From assembly GCA_016204525.1 (NCBI GenBank), contig JACQKO010000073.1, positions 1 through 5,772 of the forward strand: DNA of 5,772 bases, given 5' to 3'. Shown piece by piece: positions 4,144-5,772 of this stretch (position 1 is the first letter of the stretch; every line of letters begins with the position of its first letter). Below the pieces are notes generated by a model. That model worked only from the letters and a program-made list of their open reading frames with translations, was not told the DNA's origin and ran no database searches. The position numbers and the translations under genes were made by a program. This DNA comes from Candidatus Levyibacteriota bacterium. Lineage in GTDB: Bacteria > Patescibacteriota > Microgenomatia > Levybacterales > GWA1-39-11.

Positions 4144-4550
4144 TCCTTTCTTACTATTCCTTTCTGAACATTCTCTGTTTTACCTTCTGTTTTAAGTTTT
4201 AAGTTTTCAGTTTTAAGTTTGTTATCCGTTAGGATTACTCTTATGTGACTTGTCCGTCTTTTATAAGGACGTACGCGGCCGCGAGCTGCAAAATGATATC
4301 TTTTTAATCTTGCTCCTTCACCAACAATTATGTCGCGAAGAGATAAAGCTTCGCGATTTACTTTGAAATTATTAACAGCATTTGCGATTGCTGAATCAAT
4401 CGCCTTTTTCACGGGTTGTGCAGCTCTTTTTGGCATGAGAGATAGAATTGACAAGGCCTTGTTCAGATTTTGTTTCTTGACCGAATCTACAACTAACCTC
4501 ACTTTACGAGGCGATATTTTTATATTTTTTGCAATTGCTATGTATTCCAT
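4131..4550 (-). CDS. rplV: 50S ribosomal protein L22, with a repeat-encoded tail
   Basis: L22 contacts all 23S rRNA domains, and its long beta-hairpin lines the peptide exit tunnel. The family pattern begins MEYIAIAKNIKISPRKVRLVVD, continues with ALSILSLMPKRAAQPVKKAIDSAIANA (about 32-58), and has the tunnel hairpin around EGARLKRYHFAARGRVRPYKRR (about 78-99) and TSHIRVIL (100-107). A start 57 bases upstream is in frame but would run through the palindromic spacer. The Met at 4550 has CGGAG 5 nt ahead and gives the family N-terminus, so it is preferred (139 aa). Residues from about 109 on form a Lys/Glu/Thr-rich tail (KLKTENLKLKTEGKTENVQK) encoded by short AACTTAAAAC repeats. This may be disordered. 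Confidence 0.95.
   Translation of the reverse strand: MEYIAIAKNIKISPRKVRLVVDSVKKQNLNKALSILSLMPKRAAQPVKKAIDSAIANAVNNFKVNREALSLRDIIVGEGARLKRYHFAARGRVRPYKRRTSHIRVILTDNKLKTENLKLKTEGKTENVQKGIVRKELTR
4144..4148 (-). promoter_or_regulatory. Shine-Dalgarno AAGGA for S3, split from the ATG by a palindrome
   Basis: The transcript reads GAAAGGAG, immediately before the GTTAAC palindrome and about 35 nt from the S3 ATG. Folding the palindrome would leave GAGTT, 5 nt, between the stem and the ATG. A short GAG in that 5-nt stretch is too close to the ATG to be a convincing site. Confidence 0.5.
4167..4222 (-). repeat. AACTTAAAAC tandem-like repeat within the 3' end of L22
   Basis: The transcribed strand repeats AACTTAAAAC and related units (AACTGAAAAC, AAACAGA), encoding Lys-Leu-Lys-Thr-Glu-type residues of the L22 tail. 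The units are direct, not inverted, and no hairpin is evident. The region lies beyond the normal end of the L22 fold, so it looks like repeat DNA taken into the frame. Confidence 0.55.
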
Positions 4551-4664
4551 ACTCACTCCGTTCGTAATACTACCAATGTCAAATGCTACAAATGTCAAAT
4601 AATTCAATAATTGAACTATTGGTAGTATTTGTAGTATTGGTATGTATTGGTAGTATTTGCATAA
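4551..4664 (-). repeat. Three-stem palindromic spacer, copy 3 (S19-L22 junction)
   Basis: The outer stem is 4646-4657 with 4566-4577, 12 bp and perfect. The second is 4627-4638 with 4582-4593, 12 bp with one A-C mismatch. The inner part has CAATA / TATTG (4617-4621 with 4605-4609). The same CGAACGGAGTGAGT stretch as before L16 follows, giving L22 its Shine-Dalgarno. The copy diverges mostly in the innermost stem. Confidence 0.85.
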
Positions 4665-4949
4665 TTATGTCTTACTGATTTCTCTTGCGACGACTCGTCC
4701 GTGTCCGCGGAAGATTCGAGTCGGCGCAAATTCCCCAAGTCTATGTCCAACCATATTTTCTACAACTTTAACGGTTATGTGATTCTTGCCGTTGTGAACC
4801 AAAAATGTATAACCTACAAATTCCGGCGGAATTTGACTTGCTCTTGCCCACGTTTTTATCGGATCACGCGAACCACTCGCTTTTTGCGCCTGCACTTTTT
4901 TCATCAATTTTTGTTCGATGTATGGACCCTTCTTTAAACTTCTTGACAT
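4665..4949 (-). CDS. rpsS: 30S ribosomal protein S19
   Basis: S19 forms a complex with S13 in the 30S head and touches the A-site tRNA region. It has the family start MSRSLKKGPYIEQKLMKKV, a WARASQIPPEFVGYTFLVHNGKNHITVKV core (about 34-62), and ENMVGHRLGEFAPTRIFRGHGR near the C-terminus. At 94 aa its length is typical. The ATG follows AAAATAAT with no adjacent Shine-Dalgarno. AAGGAG at 5029-5024, right after the L2 stop, is the likely site, across a long hairpin. Confidence 0.98.
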   Translation of the reverse strand: MSRSLKKGPYIEQKLMKKVQAQKASGSRDPIKTWARASQIPPEFVGYTFLVHNGKNHITVKVVENMVGHRLGEFAPTRIFRGHGRVVAREISKT

Positions 4950-4958
4950 ATTATTTTT

Positions 4959-5024
4959 GATTTCCGCTGATTAATAGCTGATTACCGCTGATCTGTGAAA
5001 ATCAGCTACAAATCCGCGAGAATC
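4959..5024 (-). repeat. 25-nt-arm hairpin between the L2 Shine-Dalgarno and S19 start
   Basis: The arms 5000-5024 and 4959-4983 pair in one register. The inner 9 bp are perfect (TAGCTGATT / AATCAGCTA), and 13 of the next 16 positions pair, counting two wobbles. The loop is 16 nt. AAGGAG overlaps the base of the first arm by one base. Nine nt (AAAAATAAT) separate the second arm from the S19 ATG. A 16-bp part (5010-5025) also occurs at 1937-1952 before L24. Confidence 0.8.
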
Positions 5025-5029
5025 TCCTT
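5024..5029 (-). promoter_or_regulatory. Shine-Dalgarno AAGGAG for S19, 74 nt before the ATG
   Basis: The site lies in noncoding DNA just after the L2 TAA (5033-5031), so unlike those in S17 or L29 it is not forced by codons. It directly abuts the palindrome at 5024-4959. Folding would put it about 9 nt from the S19 ATG. Confidence 0.65.
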
Positions 5030-5030
5030 A

Positions 5031-5772
5031 TTATTTTCTCCTTTTCAAAATAAATTTATTCGAATACTTTTTCCTCGAGCGTGTTTTCCCAACTGCTTTT
5101 CTGCCTGCGTAAGTCTTTGGATACTTCAAACCAACGCCCGATCTTCCCTCTCCTCCTCCGTGAGGATGAGATCTTGGATTCATTGCAACTCCCCTGACAG
5201 TTGGACGAATACCCGCGAGGCGCGCTGCTCCTGCCTTTCCAATGACTCTGTCTTTCCAGTCAATTTTGCCAAGTTGACCTATAGTGGCAAAATTACTTAC
5301 CAAGATTTTTCTTATTTCACCTGATGGCATCTTCACATGCGCGTAAGGCTTTTCATGCGCCATTACAAATGCCTGATCTCCTGCCGATCTTGCGATTTGA
5401 CCACCGCGGCCATGCGTCAATTCGATATTATGGATTGGTTGTCCAATCGGAATTTTGATTAAGGGCAGGGAATTTCCTATCTTTATATCAGCGTTCTCCC
5501 CTGAAACAATTTTATTACCAACCTTAAGTCCTAAAGGTGCAAGAATATATCTCTTTTCCCCATCTTGATAATGAACGAGCGCAAGATCACTTGATCTATT
5601 TGGATCATATTCGATTCCAACTATAATTCCCGGAATATTGAATTTGTCACGCTTGAAATCAACGACGCGCATAAATCTTTTTTGTCGTCCTCCTTGATGC
5701 CGAACCACAACATGCCCCGCCGAATCTCTTCCCGACTGTTTCTTAAGTATAATTTTTAATTTCCTAGTCATA
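5031..5772 (-). CDS. rplB: 50S ribosomal protein L2, 5' end beyond the window
   Basis: L2 is a large primary 23S rRNA binder needed for peptidyl-transferase activity and subunit joining. Visible family segments are GRDSAGHVVVRHQGGRQKR, IVGIEYDPNRSSDLALVHYQDGEKRYILAP, HNIELTHGRGGQIARSAGDQA, and MNPRSHPHGGGEGR with the essential His. It ends with DKFI-like SNKFILKRRK. The first in-window Met aligns about 34 residues into the family, so it is taken as internal and the real start lies past base 5772. The visible length is 246 codons of an expected 275 or so. The stop is TAA, followed at once by TAAGGAG. Confidence 0.97.
   Translation of the reverse strand, partial: MTRKLKIILKKQSGRDSAGHVVVRHQGGRQKRFMRVVDFKRDKFNIPGIIVGIEYDPNRSSDLALVHYQDGEKRYILAPLGLKVGNKIVSGENADIKIGNSLPLIKIPIGQPIHNIELTHGRGGQIARSAGDQAFVMAHEKPYAHVKMPSGEIRKILVSNFATIGQLGKIDWKDRVIGKAGAARLAGIRPTVRGVAMNPRSHPHGGGEGRSGVGLKYPKTYAGRKAVGKTRSRKKYSNKFILKRRK

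Noticed and set aside
4551..4607. A start for L22 19 codons upstream
   Set aside because: The extra residues would be translated from the palindromic spacer and resemble no L22 N-terminus, while the Met at 4550 has a well-placed CGGAG and gives the family start.
4566..4662. Mini-ORF beginning at an ATG just after the S19 stop
   Set aside because: It runs only through the palindrome, has no Shine-Dalgarno and encodes low-complexity residues. The similar ATG after S14 has a different reading and the third copy has none.
5769..5771. The in-window ATG as the real start of L2
   Set aside because: It aligns about 34 residues into normal L2 and the upstream DNA is not visible, so a truncated gene is the simpler reading.

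Overview
The window is a piece of the S10/spc ribosomal-protein gene cluster, all on the minus strand. Transcription runs from high to low coordinates in this order: L2 (5' end cut by the window edge), S19, L22, S3, L16, L29, S17, L14, L24, L36, L5, S14 and S8. The first codons of what should be L6 lie at the opposite edge. The proteins together make up parts of both ribosomal subunits. No plus-strand gene, tRNA, rRNA, CRISPR array or insertion sequence is supported.

The DNA is AT-rich. L29, L16 and S3 look like those of Patescibacteria/CPR bacteria (Parcubacteria-like): L29 has the long run of basic residues before KDIARILT, and L16 has GKGDIHEYV in place of the usual GKG-x-x-EYWV. This placement is inference from protein style, not a database match. 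TGA ends S8, L16 and S3, so the code-25 lineages, which read TGA as glycine, are unlikely. S14 is the short zinc-binding type, and L24 and L36 also keep zinc-binding Cys/His residues.

Layout from 5' to 3' of the transcript: L2 5772-5031; spacer with a long hairpin; S19 4949-4665; hairpin spacer; L22 4550-4131; GTTAAC palindrome; S3 4108-3470; hairpin spacer; L16 3357-2950, overlapping L29 2953-2738 by ATGA; palindrome; S17 2665-2369; palindrome; L14 2331-1957; short palindrome; L24 1911-1603; 1-nt gap; L36 1601-1488; CTAG repeat; L5 1448-894; CTAG hairpin; S14 832-644; hairpin spacer; S8 535-98; AT-rich palindromic spacer; L6 start.

The unusual feature is the spacers. Nearly every junction that is not a tight overlap is filled with a short-period palindromic repeat, and there are at least four sequence families. 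At five junctions (before S19, S3, S17, L14 and S14) a good Shine-Dalgarno sequence lies just before the palindrome and the start codon just after it. There is no good Shine-Dalgarno next to the ATG. If the palindrome folds, the two come within about 5-13 nt, close to normal spacing. At three other junctions (before L22, L16 and S8) a different palindrome, present in three copies, sits upstream of a Shine-Dalgarno at 3-7 nt from the ATG.

Repeat-like DNA also enters coding sequence. S8 has an 18-codon GC-rich in-frame insertion. L22 has a repeat-encoded C-terminal tail. The last codons of L29, S17 and L5 are the first arm of the following hairpin. rpmJ (L36), only 37 codons, sits between rplX and rplE, away from its usual place after secY or infA.
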